A stretch of 64,000 bases of DNA from Bacillota bacterium (GTDB lineage: Bacteria; Bacillota; Clostridia; Peptostreptococcales; Anaerovoracaceae): contig JAQXIX010000024.1 of the NCBI GenBank assembly GCA_029008005.1, forward strand, positions 1 through 64,000, given 5' to 3'. Below are positions 26,212-34,832 of this stretch, in pieces. Position 1 is the first letter of the stretch. The number at the start of each line of letters is the position of its first letter. The notes below the pieces were generated by a model. It saw only the letters and a list, made by a program, of their open reading frames with translations, was not told where the DNA came from and did no database searches. The position numbers were made by a program, and so were the translations under genes.

Positions 26212-27138
26212 ATGGAACGGAAAATAGTAAGAATCGGCGATACCCCTCTGAGTTTTTCGGTTTATTCGGTTGAAAGCTCGCCGACACACAAGAACAATCC
26301 CGGCACAGTTGAAATCATCTTCTGTCTCAAGGGAACTGTCAGATTCGGCTATGCATATGAGGACTTCACACTTATCGCAGGCGACTACATTGCTGTTGAC
26401 AGGGATGCATACTTTCTCTACAAGGGGCGTGACAATGTGTGCGTGTCATTTTATCTTGATCTTCTTCGTTACGAAGACAAATATCCTTATGCGCGACATT
26501 CTCTGTATGTATGTGAAGGAACACCTGAGACAGATGTTCCCGATTACCCGAGGCCTTCCCACATGAAACTCAAAAGCCTTATGATTGCTGCCTTAAAATG
26601 CACGGCAGAAGGCGGGAATGAGTCCTCAATACAAAATATTGCAGATAAAATGGCAGATCTGTTTGTTAACAATTTTGATATCGCCTTCTATCATTACGGC
26701 AGCGAAAACATGCCTGAGAAGACATTAGAGCGAATCCGTTACATAACAGTTTATCTTCAGGAACATCTTCACGAAAAAATATCCATGAAAACACTGGCTG
26801 ATGAAATGGAAATCACCGAAGGCTACCTTTCGGAATTCATGCGAAAAAACTCCATTGGATTCCGAAACATGCTGGCATATATCAGGGCAAACGAATCGGA
26901 GGAGTATCTTCTGAATACAGATAAAACCATTATGGAGATTTCCGAGTTGTGCGGATTCTCTGACGTGAAATACTATTACAGCGCTTTTAAGAGATGGTAC
27001 AAATGCACTCCCAAACAGTTCCGGGAAAGGTACGCGACAATTACCGATACAGACATTGAATACCTGCCTCTGGACAGCATAGATGAGCTTATTAGTCAAC
27101 TTCTTCAGGAACATTTCATCGACACCTACGCGAGATAA
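26212..27138 (+). CDS. AraC-family transcriptional regulator
   Basis: 308 aa. An N-terminal cupin-like sensor (FCLKGTVRFGYAYEDFTLIAGDYIAVDRDA) is joined to two C-terminal helix-turn-helix motifs (SMKTLADEMEITEGYLSEFM and TIMEISELCGFSDVKYYYSAF followed by KCTPKQFRERY). Transcribed away from the nitrilase-permease operon, it is the likely activator of that operon and responds to a small molecule in the cupin. The ATG at 26212 follows GAAAGGATATATAAAA. Confidence 0.92.
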   Translation: MERKIVRIGDTPLSFSVYSVESSPTHKNNPGTVEIIFCLKGTVRFGYAYEDFTLIAGDYIAVDRDAYFLYKGRDNVCVSFYLDLLRYEDKYPYARHSLYVCEGTPETDVPDYPRPSHMKLKSLMIAALKCTAEGGNESSIQNIADKMADLFVNNFDIAFYHYGSENMPEKTLERIRYITVYLQEHLHEKISMKTLADEMEITEGYLSEFMRKNSIGFRNMLAYIRANESEEYLLNTDKTIMEISELCGFSDVKYYYSAFKRWYKCTPKQFRERYATITDTDIEYLPLDSIDELISQLLQEHFIDTYAR

Positions 27139-27154
27139 TGTCGCTTATGCATGT

Positions 27155-27199
27155 AAAAAACACGAAAACGACAATACATTTGTCGTTTTCGTGTTTTTT
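27155..27199. terminator. Bidirectional terminator between araC-type gene and the 58-aa ORF
   Basis: CACGAAAACGACAA and TTGTCGTTTTCGTG pair perfectly around TACAT. The stem is flanked by AAAAAA and TTTTTT, so it works in both directions. Confidence 0.85.
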
Positions 27200-27251
27200 A
27201 TTATCGAAATAGTCGATTATCGTCGTTGTTTCCCGTCGCAAAATAGTTGTA

Positions 27252-27428
27252 TTATCTTCTCATGGATATGAGTGACCAGAGGACAATGACTCCTCCCAGG
27301 ACGAGAAGCACAATAGCTTTCGTCGCCGGAATCCAGTCAATAATTCTGGTTCCTATAAGCGCTGCGAAGAGCAAAACGCAGATTCCCGCAATCAGACAAA
27401 TGATGTTAACAACTTTCTTTATATCCAT
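27252..27428 (-). CDS. 58-aa two-helix membrane protein
   Basis: The track starts at 27476, but ATG at 27428 has AAAGGCAGG just upstream and opens MDIKKVVNIICLIAGICVLL, a typical membrane-protein start. Two hydrophobic helices are separated by GTRIIDWIPATK, and the second ends SLISMRR (positive, inside). It has no recognisable family. It is convergent with the AraC gene, shares its terminator, and is divergent from the APC permease at 27540. Confidence 0.6.
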   Translation of the reverse strand: MDIKKVVNIICLIAGICVLLFAALIGTRIIDWIPATKAIVLLVLGGVIVLWSLISMRR

Positions 27429-27539
27429 AATCAACCTGCCTTTCTGATGTGCATACTGTAAACCAGCAAAAGGCATTTGTCAAATACACTGACACACAGT
27501 CTGTAATTATTTTTTTATATATTTTTCGGAGGTAAAGCT

Positions 27540-28904
27540 ATGAACGAATTGCAAAACCAGGGCGAACTTAAAAAGACCTTAAGTCTGCCGCTTCTAATCG
27601 GTTTCGGTCTGGCCTATCTGGCACCGACCGTTGTATTTAACTACTATGGTATCTGGACATGCGAAGACGGAACAGCCGGACACTATCCTCTGGCTCTTCT
27701 CATTACGACTGTAATGATGCTCTTTACTGCATTCAGCTACACAAGAATGGTAAAAGAATTCCCTCAGGCAGGATCCGCTTACGTTTACGTAAACAAATCC
27801 GTACAGCCTCATATCGGATTCCTTACAGGATGGGTAATGCTTCTTGACTACCTGCTCCTTCCGATGATCTGCTACCTGCTGCTGGGAATATACATCAACG
27901 AATACTTCCCTGTTCTTCCGGTATGGGTAATTGTTATCGGTTGTGCCGCACTTGGCGCTATCTTTAACATCATCGGCGCAAAAACAGCTTCATTTGTTGA
28001 TTCAATTATTATCGCAGCTCAGCTGATATTTACAGCACTGACAATCGTCCTCTGCATTATGTACGTATGCGACGGAGGCGGTGCAGGTTCTGTATTCTCC
28101 GCAAAGGCTATAATCAATCCTGAAACATTTAATTTCTCATCAGTACTTAATGCATCTGCAATACTGTGCGTATCATTCGTAGGATTCGATGCCGTAACAA
28201 CCATGGCGGAAGAAACAAAAGACCCTCAAAAGGTAATGACACCGGCAATAATAGGTGTATGCCTCGGAGCCGGAATCCTGTTCTTCATTACATCCTACTT
28301 CATGAACATCGCATGGCCGAACGCTGTAACGGAAATTCAGGATCCCGATGTAGGAGCTTATGAATTCTATCCTCAGATTGGTTATGACTGGGCAGCCGAC
28401 ATATTCTTCATCGTAGATGAATTCGCATCATTCGTATGTGCAATGGCCGGTATGGGTGCTGTCTCGAGAATTTTGCTTGGAATGGGACGCGACAACATTC
28501 TTCCTAAGAAATTCTTCGGATCCGTATCAAAGAAATTCAACACTCCTGTTAAAAACATTATCCTGGTATCACTTATTGCCTGCACAGGAATCTTCTATGC
28601 AGACAACCTTGTGGGAGCCGCTGAACTTGTATCCTTCGGATGTATAATCGGATTTATCATGGTAAACATTTCCGTATTCATGAGATTTTATATCAAGAAG
28701 GGACAGCGTCAGGGACTTAAAAACAAAATCATGTATATGATAATTCCTCTTATCGGTGCGATAATCCTGATATTCGCCTTCTTCTTCATCGGAACAGGTG
28801 CGAAGATTCTCGGCGGTATCTGGTTCGGTATAGGATTCATATATCTCCTTGTTAAGACAAAGTGCTTCAGAGAACTGCCGCCTGAAATGCATTTCGAGGA
28901 ATAA
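27540..28904 (+). CDS. APC-family amino acid/amine permease
   Basis: 454 aa with about twelve spans. APC features include the N-terminal SLPLLIGFGLAYLAPTVVFN, FSYTRMVKEFPQAGSAYVYVN (the conserved E-x-P-x-x-G-x-x-Y segment) and FVGFDAVTTMAEETKDP. It is a secondary transporter for an amino acid or amine. The ATG follows CGGAGGTAAAGCT. It is the first gene of a three-gene run: its TAA is one base before the next ATG, and a YtcJ-like amidohydrolase follows. Confidence 0.9.
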   Translation: MNELQNQGELKKTLSLPLLIGFGLAYLAPTVVFNYYGIWTCEDGTAGHYPLALLITTVMMLFTAFSYTRMVKEFPQAGSAYVYVNKSVQPHIGFLTGWVMLLDYLLLPMICYLLLGIYINEYFPVLPVWVIVIGCAALGAIFNIIGAKTASFVDSIIIAAQLIFTALTIVLCIMYVCDGGGAGSVFSAKAIINPETFNFSSVLNASAILCVSFVGFDAVTTMAEETKDPQKVMTPAIIGVCLGAGILFFITSYFMNIAWPNAVTEIQDPDVGAYEFYPQIGYDWAADIFFIVDEFASFVCAMAGMGAVSRILLGMGRDNILPKKFFGSVSKKFNTPVKNIILVSLIACTGIFYADNLVGAAELVSFGCIIGFIMVNISVFMRFYIKKGQRQGLKNKIMYMIIPLIGAIILIFAFFFIGTGAKILGGIWFGIGFIYLLVKTKCFRELPPEMHFEE

Positions 28905-28905
28905 T

Positions 28906-29415
28906 ATGACAAAGGGCATCACTATTAAAACCATACCTTCATGTACGGTTTACAGGGCTGAGTACGATTTCAGAAGCATTTCGGATTTTTTCAACATGGA
29001 AACAGGCGAAAACATTCTTTACGATCTGCAATATATGATGGAGGCAGATAATCCCGATGTTAAAGTGCCGGAGCTGGGGGAGGATTACAACTTCTTCCAG
29101 CTTCCTCTGAGAAAAAATCCCGACGGGACAAAGCACATAATATACAGGGACATGACTATCGGGAAAGGTATGGACAGCAGAATCGGCGCCTACAGATTCG
29201 AAATCATTCCGGAAATAACTGCTGCGACTCTTATGCACCGCGGCCCCTTCGAGACTGTGGAAGCGGCTTTTGCGAGTGTAGTTGACTGGATATCCGCAAA
29301 CGGTTATGTCGTTGCGGGACCGGGACGATGTTCGGCCATTCACGGCCCGTGGGACAGAGATAACCCCGAAGATTTTCTCAATGAAATACAGGTTCCGATT
29401 AAAAAGGAGGATTAG
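28906..29415 (+). CDS. GyrI-like effector-binding domain protein
   Basis: 169 aa from the ATG at 28906, chosen because CGAGGAATAAT lies directly before it; the track start is inside the permease gene. The protein is a stand-alone AraC-effector-binding/GyrI-like domain (ITIKTIPSCTVYRAEYDF, RIGAYRFEIIPEITAATLMHRGPFETVEAAFASVVDWI). Such domains bind small hydrophobic or basic molecules. Between a permease and an amidohydrolase it may bind or buffer the transported compound; that is inference. Confidence 0.8.
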   Translation: MTKGITIKTIPSCTVYRAEYDFRSISDFFNMETGENILYDLQYMMEADNPDVKVPELGEDYNFFQLPLRKNPDGTKHIIYRDMTIGKGMDSRIGAYRFEIIPEITAATLMHRGPFETVEAAFASVVDWISANGYVVAGPGRCSAIHGPWDRDNPEDFLNEIQVPIKKED

Positions 29416-31140
29416 ATGGAAGCAGATAAAATACTTATAAACGGCAAGATATATACAGAAAATCCCGAGATGCCCTGGGCAGAAGCCCTGGCCATTTCCG
29501 GTAAAAACATATCGTACGTCGGAGACAATGAAGGCGCAAAGGCTTTTGCCGCAGAAGGCACGCAGGTACTTGACCTCGAAGGTAAAACCGTTATTCCCGG
29601 ACTACTTGACGGTCACACACACCCGGGCATAGTTTCGAAGACCTTCTGGTATGTGAGAGGACCTCTAACAGAAGATAGAGACGAGCTGCTGGCAAACATT
29701 GCGGAATACGCCGAGAAGTATCCGAAGGAAACAACTCCTTATTTCTATTACGAAAGCTACTTCACTACAACCTTCGGAGAAGAAGGTCCAAACAGGAAAA
29801 TCTTCGATGAAATCATCAGCGACAGACCTGCGAGAATTCAGGATTTCGGCGACCACGCCTGTTGCTACAACACAGTAGCTCTTGAAATGCTCATGGACGA
29901 AAACGGTGTCCCTCACAGCGAAAGTCCTATCGGTGAGCCGACGTTCGTTAAGGACGAAAAGGGTGAATACACAGGCTGGTGTCATGAATCGGTCTGTGAA
30001 GGAGATATAGGAATCTTCAAAGCCATTAAGGATGAAACCGGCTGGGAACCAGAATTCACAATGAACGACGAAATGTCAAATCCTCTTTTTGATTATTTCA
30101 GACAGTACGGAATAACAGGTATGATGGACGGATTCACTGAAGGGGAAGAAAACATGAAATACGTCTGGAACCTTGATAAAGAGGGGCGCCTCGGTATGTT
30201 CTACGAGGGGGCAGTAATTCTCCCGGATGTTTCGGATTTAGACGATACCGTTGCGACAGTCAAAGACTGGCGTGAAAAATACACAACTGACCATATCAGA
30301 ATCAACACCGTTAAGTTCTTTATTGACGGAACAAACGAGATGGGTGACTGTCTCAGTACAGAACCTTTCCACAATGACCCGACGGGCACATATTACGGTG
30401 AAGCTATGGCAACTATGGAGCAGATGCGTGATGTCATCCTTCGACTGAACGAAGAAGGCTTCGATTTCCACGTACATACCATCTGCGACGGAGCTTTCAG
30501 GCTTATGTGCGATGCTGTGGAGGAAGCGCAGAAAATATGTGGCGACAGCTGGCGCATTAAGGTATGTCTCTGTCACTGCGAGATAATTCACCCTGACGAT
30601 ATTAAAAGAGTTAAAGAACTGGGAATCTACATCGACTATTCAACTCACTGGGCAGGCGGATATTTCGGCGAGGGCGCAATTCCATTCCTGGGCAAAGAAC
30701 GCTGGGAGACAATGCATGACTACACGAAGGTAATTGCCTCAGGCGGAAAAGTAGGCTTCTCAAGTGACGTCTTCAGTTATGCCGAAGCCCCTCGTGCCAA
30801 CCCGATGATAGGCATGCAGGTTGCAATGACAAGAGTAGATCCGTGGATTCCTCTCGATTCCAAGAAGTATCCGGGCAGTGTAAGACCTCCTGTTGACGGC
30901 AAGCTGACAATCAAGCAGCTTATACACGGTTACACTGCAGTCAATGCCGAAAGAATGAGGCTTGATGACAAGCTTGGTTCAATTGAAACCGGCAAACTGG
31001 CCAATCTGGTAATATTCAACGAAGACATATTCGAAGCCGCAAATACTTCACCTGAGACCTTCGGAGAAATCGACCCTTGGGGCACCTTCTTCGAAGGCGA
31101 AGAAAGACATGTGGTTTCCACAATGAGAAAAACAAGATAA
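29416..31140 (+). CDS. YtcJ-like amidohydrolase (amidohydrolase 3 family)
   Basis: 574 aa. The beta-sandwich start (ADKILINGKIYTENPEMPWAEALAISGKNI) leads to the metal motif IPGLLDGHTHPGI. HVHTICDGAF, CHCEII and SSDVFSYAEAPRANPMIGMQVAM follow, then the closing KLGSIETGKLANLVIFNEDIF. It hydrolyses an amide or cyclic C-N bond in the cytosol. The ATG directly abuts the TAG of the GyrI-like gene and has AAGGAGG, so translation is coupled. Substrate unknown. Confidence 0.88.
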   Translation: MEADKILINGKIYTENPEMPWAEALAISGKNISYVGDNEGAKAFAAEGTQVLDLEGKTVIPGLLDGHTHPGIVSKTFWYVRGPLTEDRDELLANIAEYAEKYPKETTPYFYYESYFTTTFGEEGPNRKIFDEIISDRPARIQDFGDHACCYNTVALEMLMDENGVPHSESPIGEPTFVKDEKGEYTGWCHESVCEGDIGIFKAIKDETGWEPEFTMNDEMSNPLFDYFRQYGITGMMDGFTEGEENMKYVWNLDKEGRLGMFYEGAVILPDVSDLDDTVATVKDWREKYTTDHIRINTVKFFIDGTNEMGDCLSTEPFHNDPTGTYYGEAMATMEQMRDVILRLNEEGFDFHVHTICDGAFRLMCDAVEEAQKICGDSWRIKVCLCHCEIIHPDDIKRVKELGIYIDYSTHWAGGYFGEGAIPFLGKERWETMHDYTKVIASGGKVGFSSDVFSYAEAPRANPMIGMQVAMTRVDPWIPLDSKKYPGSVRPPVDGKLTIKQLIHGYTAVNAERMRLDDKLGSIETGKLANLVIFNEDIFEAANTSPETFGEIDPWGTFFEGEERHVVSTMRKTR

Positions 31141-31202
31141 CCTCTCCATCCCAAACAGGAAAAAAGCGGAGCCAATAATATTGCTGCTCCGCTTTTCTCC
31201 TC

Positions 31203-31841
31203 TCATTCCCCAAAAAACATGTATACGTTTTCTAAAGAGTATTCTTCGGATTTTGTCACTCCGATTACTCTGAATCCGTGCTTCTCATAAAATCTCACGT
31301 CCTTTTCACCGTTTGTAAACAACATGACCGGAAGCCCCAGCTCTGTGGCCTTTGCGCATACGGCATCTATCAGTCTGCCGCCCCGGCCTTCTCCCTGAAC
31401 CTCCGGATCCACGGCAAGAAAATCGACATATATGAACTCCTCCGGAAGCTCAAGCTGCGATTCCAGTCTGTCAACCTCATCAAAGAAGCCAAACCATCTT
31501 TTGACTCCTTCTTCTCCCAGCTCGTCGGCACATTGTATGAACTTCTCGCTCTTACTGCCGGCCGCCTCAAACTTTTCGTCGGAATAATCCACCTCGTCGG
31601 AATGGAGAACCGCTATTCCGTCTCGAAGACTTTCGTCGAGACTGTAGAATCTGCCAGCCATGAAATCAAAATATCCGTAGTATTCAACCACCATTTCCAC
31701 CGCCAGCTGTTTTTCCTCCGGATTCGGAAACATGCCGTTCAGCTTGGGATAATCACCGAATGCCCTTCTGAAGGTTTCGAAAATATTCGGAAGATCTTTT
31801 TCTTCTGCTTTGTATAATCCTTCGATTTCTATTACTTTCAT
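31203..31841 (-). CDS. GNAT-family N-acetyltransferase
   Basis: 212 aa. The acetyl-CoA motif is VDFLAVDPEVQGEGRGGRLIDAV (Q/R-x-x-G-x-G/A type), followed by LPVMLFTNGEKDVRFYEKHGFRVIG, the usual GNAT ending. It transfers an acetyl group to an unknown amine. It is transcribed alone, with a repeat-containing upstream region (31960-32160). The ATG follows AAGGAAAGAAA. Confidence 0.88.
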   Translation of the reverse strand: MKVIEIEGLYKAEEKDLPNIFETFRRAFGDYPKLNGMFPNPEEKQLAVEMVVEYYGYFDFMAGRFYSLDESLRDGIAVLHSDEVDYSDEKFEAAGSKSEKFIQCADELGEEGVKRWFGFFDEVDRLESQLELPEEFIYVDFLAVDPEVQGEGRGGRLIDAVCAKATELGLPVMLFTNGEKDVRFYEKHGFRVIGVTKSEEYSLENVYMFFGE

Positions 31842-32172
31842 TTTCTTTCCTTAATTATGGTTGCCCTGCCACCCCATTCTACTCCTTATTCAGTGCTTTG
31901 CAAAGGGCAATTACCCCTACTTTTTCCTTGTTATGTTTTTTCGCATCTTTTTTACTTGTTTTGCCATTATGGTTTTATCGGATTTTTTATTTCTAAAGCC
32001 ATAGTTTACCGATAAAATTCTTCCTATTTCTTGTAATAATGCCCTCCGACACCATTAAATTACACAGTTTTTGTGTGGTTTATCGATTGAACTAGAGTTG
32101 AACTAAGGTCAAACTATGGTTTTATCGGCATAACTCAAGCAAAAACCATAAACTACGCGAATTATCTAAAAA
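31842..32172. other. Non-coding region with iterated motifs upstream of the GNAT gene
   Basis: About 330 bp, AT-rich, with no supported ORF. TATGGTTTTATCGG occurs twice in direct orientation (near 31973 and 32115), and an inverted relative CCATAGTTTACCGATAAAA lies near 31999. A tandem repeat sits at 32089-32121. It probably holds the GNAT promoter and operators; no RNA family was recognised. Confidence 0.5.
32089..32121 (+). repeat. Three tandem 11-bp repeats
   Basis: GAACTAGAGTT, GAACTAAGGTC and AAACTATGGTT lie end to end, agreeing on RAACTANRGTY. The 11-bp period puts the copies on one face of the helix, as for co-operative protein binding. Confidence 0.5.
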
Positions 32173-32213
32173 GAGCTGTGTTCCGGCATTGTCTCGGTGT
32201 CGGAACACAGCTC
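32173..32213 (-). terminator. Terminator after the 64-aa membrane protein gene
   Basis: GAGCTGTGTTCCG and CGGAACACAGCTC form a perfect 13-bp stem. On the minus strand it is followed by TTTTTAGAT. Confidence 0.8.
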
Positions 32214-32255
32214 AATAAGCGGCCTGAAGTAAATGTTGTAATTGTTTCTATTGTT

Positions 32256-32450
32256 TTACTTTTGCAGGCTCAACATCAATATTGTTTCTTCGAATGAACC
32301 TGTTCTCGGGAAATTAACCAGCAGCTCAGCGTATGAAACCATAGTACCGTACACGATTACTCCTACTACGAGGAACGCCACCTGCCAACCTTTAATACCT
32401 CGTTTAAGCTCGGTATTTTCGTTATCTGCAGTAATTTTGTTGTCTACCAT
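32256..32450 (-). CDS. 64-aa orphan single-helix membrane protein with occluded ribosome site
   Basis: The N-terminal 23 residues are polar (VDNKITADNENTELKRGIKG), followed by a membrane helix (WQVAFLVVGVIVYGTMVSYA) and a short polar tail. I recognise no family; it could be a stand-alone small protein or the remnant first helix of a transporter. Its unit is complete: promoter at 32549-32577, ~90-nt leader, AGGAGGT ribosome site inside a perfect hairpin, ORF, and a strong terminator at 32173-32213. That design argues for a real regulated gene. Confidence 0.65.
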   Translation of the reverse strand: MVDNKITADNENTELKRGIKGWQVAFLVVGVIVYGTMVSYAELLVNFPRTGSFEETILMLSLQK

Positions 32451-32453
32451 AAT

Positions 32454-32487
32454 AAATACCTCCTATTCAAAATGATAGGAGGTATTT
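32454..32487 (-). promoter_or_regulatory. Perfect hairpin sequestering the Shine-Dalgarno sequence
   Basis: On the mRNA AAATACCTCCTAT and ATAGGAGGTATTT pair over 13 bp around the 8-nt loop CATTTTGA. The 3' arm contains the whole AGGAGGT ribosome site of the 64-aa ORF, three bases before its ATG. No T-run follows, so it is not a terminator; it should hold translation off until melted or bound. Confidence 0.75.
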
Positions 32488-32548
32488 ACATTTACTACCT
32501 TAATAAGGATTTTCATATTCTTACACAGCCTTTGCTTAAGATAATGAT

Positions 32549-32577
32549 ATTATACAGATAAAGGAGTGAAATGTTAA
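32549..32577 (-). promoter_or_regulatory. Promoter of the 64-aa membrane protein
   Basis: On the minus strand TTAACA, 17 nt, TATAAT. The -35 box overlaps the last codons of the FeoB-associated gene. Confidence 0.6.
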
Positions 32578-32735
32578 GTCCGGTTTATTTCGTCATCCTC
32601 CATATGGCAGCAGCAAGATGTTTTCTCATAGGGGCATCCTATGCATTTGGCTCCTGCCTTTTTCTTTCGGCAGATATATGCGCATGCGCCGCCTACTGCC
32701 AGTATCAACAATACCACTATGATTGCGTTTTTCAT
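32574..32735 (-). CDS. FeoB-associated Cys-rich membrane protein
   Basis: 53 aa, too short for the track. One membrane helix (AIIVVLLILAVGGACAYIC) is followed by KKKAGAKCIGCPYEKTSCCC and an acidic tail. This is the layout of the small Cys-rich protein commonly encoded after clostridial feoB. Its ATG overlaps the feoB stop (ATGA), so it is translationally coupled. The role in ferrous iron uptake is assumed from location. Confidence 0.88.
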   Translation of the reverse strand: MKNAIIVVLLILAVGGACAYICRKKKAGAKCIGCPYEKTSCCCHMEDDEINRT

Positions 32736-34714
32736 TTTTCACCTCTTCTGTTCTCTATAATCAGTATCGCCACTACTGCCGCGAATGCCGCTACGGCAAT
32801 TATTCCTCCAATAAATCCGTTACCTATGCTTCCTGTCATTATTATGGTACCAATCTGATACACCAGGAAGCTTACGGTGAATCCCACAGCGAACTGGAAA
32901 CCAATGGCACCGAGCATCCACTTCCCGCTCTGAAGTTCAGAATTCAAAGCCCCGAGCGCTGCGAAACACGGTGGTGTAAACAGATTAAACATAAGATATG
33001 CCAGCGCACCGATTTTCGTCAGTCCCATTACGGCTGCCACGGTACTTCCTCCCCCTACGAGGGCCGCTTCTTCTGTATCAATGAAGCTTGTCAGTGCATA
33101 TACTGTCGCAAGTGTGCCCACAACATTTTCCTTGGCGATGAATCCGGTTATTGCCGCCGCTGCCAGCTGCCATGATGCGAAACCCACTACCGGTACGAGC
33201 ATATATGCCAGGGGTGATGATACAAAAGCTAAAATCGATGTGCTTTCCATTCCTTCTTCCACCGGAGCAAAGTGCAAATCGAATGACTGCATTATCTGAA
33301 CTACAGTATTGCAGACGAGAATTACGGTTCCGGCTTTAATTATGAAAGCTTTACCTCTCTCCAGCATAGATCCTGCCGCGAATTTTATTCCGGGCACTTT
33401 GTATTCCGGCAGCTCAATTATGAAGAATGATTTCTTGTATTTCATTCCGCTGATTGCCTTTATCATTAATGCCCCCAGCAGAATAACTATTATTCCTACG
33501 AAGTACATAAGAGGCCCAATCCAGCCTGTACCGGGGAAAAATGCTCCGGCGAAAAGCGCTATAACCGGAAGTTTGGCTCCGCAAGGCATGAATGTAGCCA
33601 GCATTGCCGTAGTTCTCCGTTCTCTTTCATTCCTGATGGTTCGACATGACATTATAGCAGGAATTCCGCAGCCTGTTCCGAGTATCATAGGTATAACGGA
33701 TCTTCCGGAAAGCCCCACTCTCTTGAACAGCGGATCCAGCACAACTGTTGCTCTTGCCATATATCCGCAGTCTTCCAGCAGAGCCAGAAGGAAATACATT
33801 ACCATAACAAGCGGAAGGAAACCTACTACTGCCCCTACTCCGCCTATGATTCCATCAACCAGAATCGCATACAAAAGTGGATTTGCTCCGGAAAGTTTGT
33901 CTCCGACGAACCCCTGAAAGCTTTCAATCCAACCTGTCAGCAGTCCTTCAAAGAATTTGCCTACCCCTACCGGGCTTTCCGCCTGTGATATGTAAAAGAC
34001 ACCAAACATTACTGCTGCGAAGATAACCAGTCCGATTACAGGATGTGTAAGGATTTCATCCATCTTGTCAGCCTTTGTTTTAACTGTATTAAGTGTTTTT
34101 CGCTGCTCTGCCTGCTTCACAACGGATTTGACGTATTCATATCTTATTATATCTGCTTTTTCCACTGCTTTTTTGTCATGCAGATCAATTGCTTCATGAG
34201 TATATGCAGGTTTCTGGCCTTTGCCCTTCACCTTCTCGCATTCGGCTATCAGCTCCTTCAACCCGTCTCCTGATACAGAAACCGTCTTTATCACACGGCA
34301 CCCCAGTTCCTCAGAAAGCTTGTTTGTATCTATTAAAACCCCTTTCTTGCTGTTTACATCGCTTTTGTTCAGTGCGACAACTACCGGTATCCCCAGTTCC
34401 AGCAGCTGCGTTGTGAAAAACAGGCTCCTGCTTAGATTCGAAGCATCCACAACATTTATTATCACATCCGGATGCTCGCCTTTAACATAGTCACTTGTAA
34501 TGCTTTCTTCCGATGAAAAAGGCGACATTGAATACGCTCCCGGCAGGTCGACTACCGTAATGGCATCATTTCCCCAATAGGATTTTTTTATCTCTCCTTC
34601 CTTACGTTCAACTGTAACGCCTGTCCAGTTGCCGGTTTTTTCGTTTCTGCCGGTTAAGGCGTTATACATGGTTGTCTTCCCGCTGTTGGGATTTCCTGCT
34701 AATGCTACTCTCAT
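32732..34714 (-). CDS. feoB: Ferrous iron transporter B
   Basis: 660 aa. The N-terminal GTPase has G1 GNPNSGKTTMYNALTG, G3 DLPGAYSMSPFSSEE and G4 NKSD. A helical switch region and a polytopic domain with two Gate segments follow (CGYMARATVVLDPLFKRVGLSGRSVIPMI; TIRNERERRTTAMLATFMPCGAKLPV). It imports Fe2+ across the membrane. The feoA reading frame upstream is interrupted by a stop. A DtxR-like operator candidate lies at 34775-34792, directly before its start, and a terminator-like hairpin separates it from feoA. Confidence 0.96.
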   Translation of the reverse strand: MRVALAGNPNSGKTTMYNALTGRNEKTGNWTGVTVERKEGEIKKSYWGNDAITVVDLPGAYSMSPFSSEESITSDYVKGEHPDVIINVVDASNLSRSLFFTTQLLELGIPVVVALNKSDVNSKKGVLIDTNKLSEELGCRVIKTVSVSGDGLKELIAECEKVKGKGQKPAYTHEAIDLHDKKAVEKADIIRYEYVKSVVKQAEQRKTLNTVKTKADKMDEILTHPVIGLVIFAAVMFGVFYISQAESPVGVGKFFEGLLTGWIESFQGFVGDKLSGANPLLYAILVDGIIGGVGAVVGFLPLVMVMYFLLALLEDCGYMARATVVLDPLFKRVGLSGRSVIPMILGTGCGIPAIMSCRTIRNERERRTTAMLATFMPCGAKLPVIALFAGAFFPGTGWIGPLMYFVGIIVILLGALMIKAISGMKYKKSFFIIELPEYKVPGIKFAAGSMLERGKAFIIKAGTVILVCNTVVQIMQSFDLHFAPVEEGMESTSILAFVSSPLAYMLVPVVGFASWQLAAAAITGFIAKENVVGTLATVYALTSFIDTEEAALVGGGSTVAAVMGLTKIGALAYLMFNLFTPPCFAALGALNSELQSGKWMLGAIGFQFAVGFTVSFLVYQIGTIIMTGSIGNGFIGGIIAVAAFAAVVAILIIENRRGEK

Positions 34715-34774
34715 CTTTCCCTCCGTTTATCTCTTTATCCTATTAAGCCTTTTTCGTCAGTTGCTCCGTTCTTT

Positions 34775-34792
34775 AGTTCGGTATAACTAACT
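34775..34792. promoter_or_regulatory. Candidate DtxR-family operator before feoB
   Basis: AGTTCGGTATAACTAACT is an imperfect 18-bp palindrome. A near copy with the same length and half-sites (AGTT-G....C-AACT) occurs at 35085-35102 before feoA, and a DtxR-family gene is adjacent. Confidence 0.5.
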
Positions 34793-34802
34793 CAAAGGCC
34801 TT

Positions 34803-34832
34803 AAAAAAAACATTCTCTTCAGGAATGTTTTT
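34803..34832 (-). terminator. Terminator-like hairpin between feoA and feoB
   Basis: On the minus strand AAAAACATTC and GAATGTTTTT pair around CTGAAGA and run into more T residues. It overlaps the feoA stop codon and could limit read-through to feoB. Confidence 0.55.
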
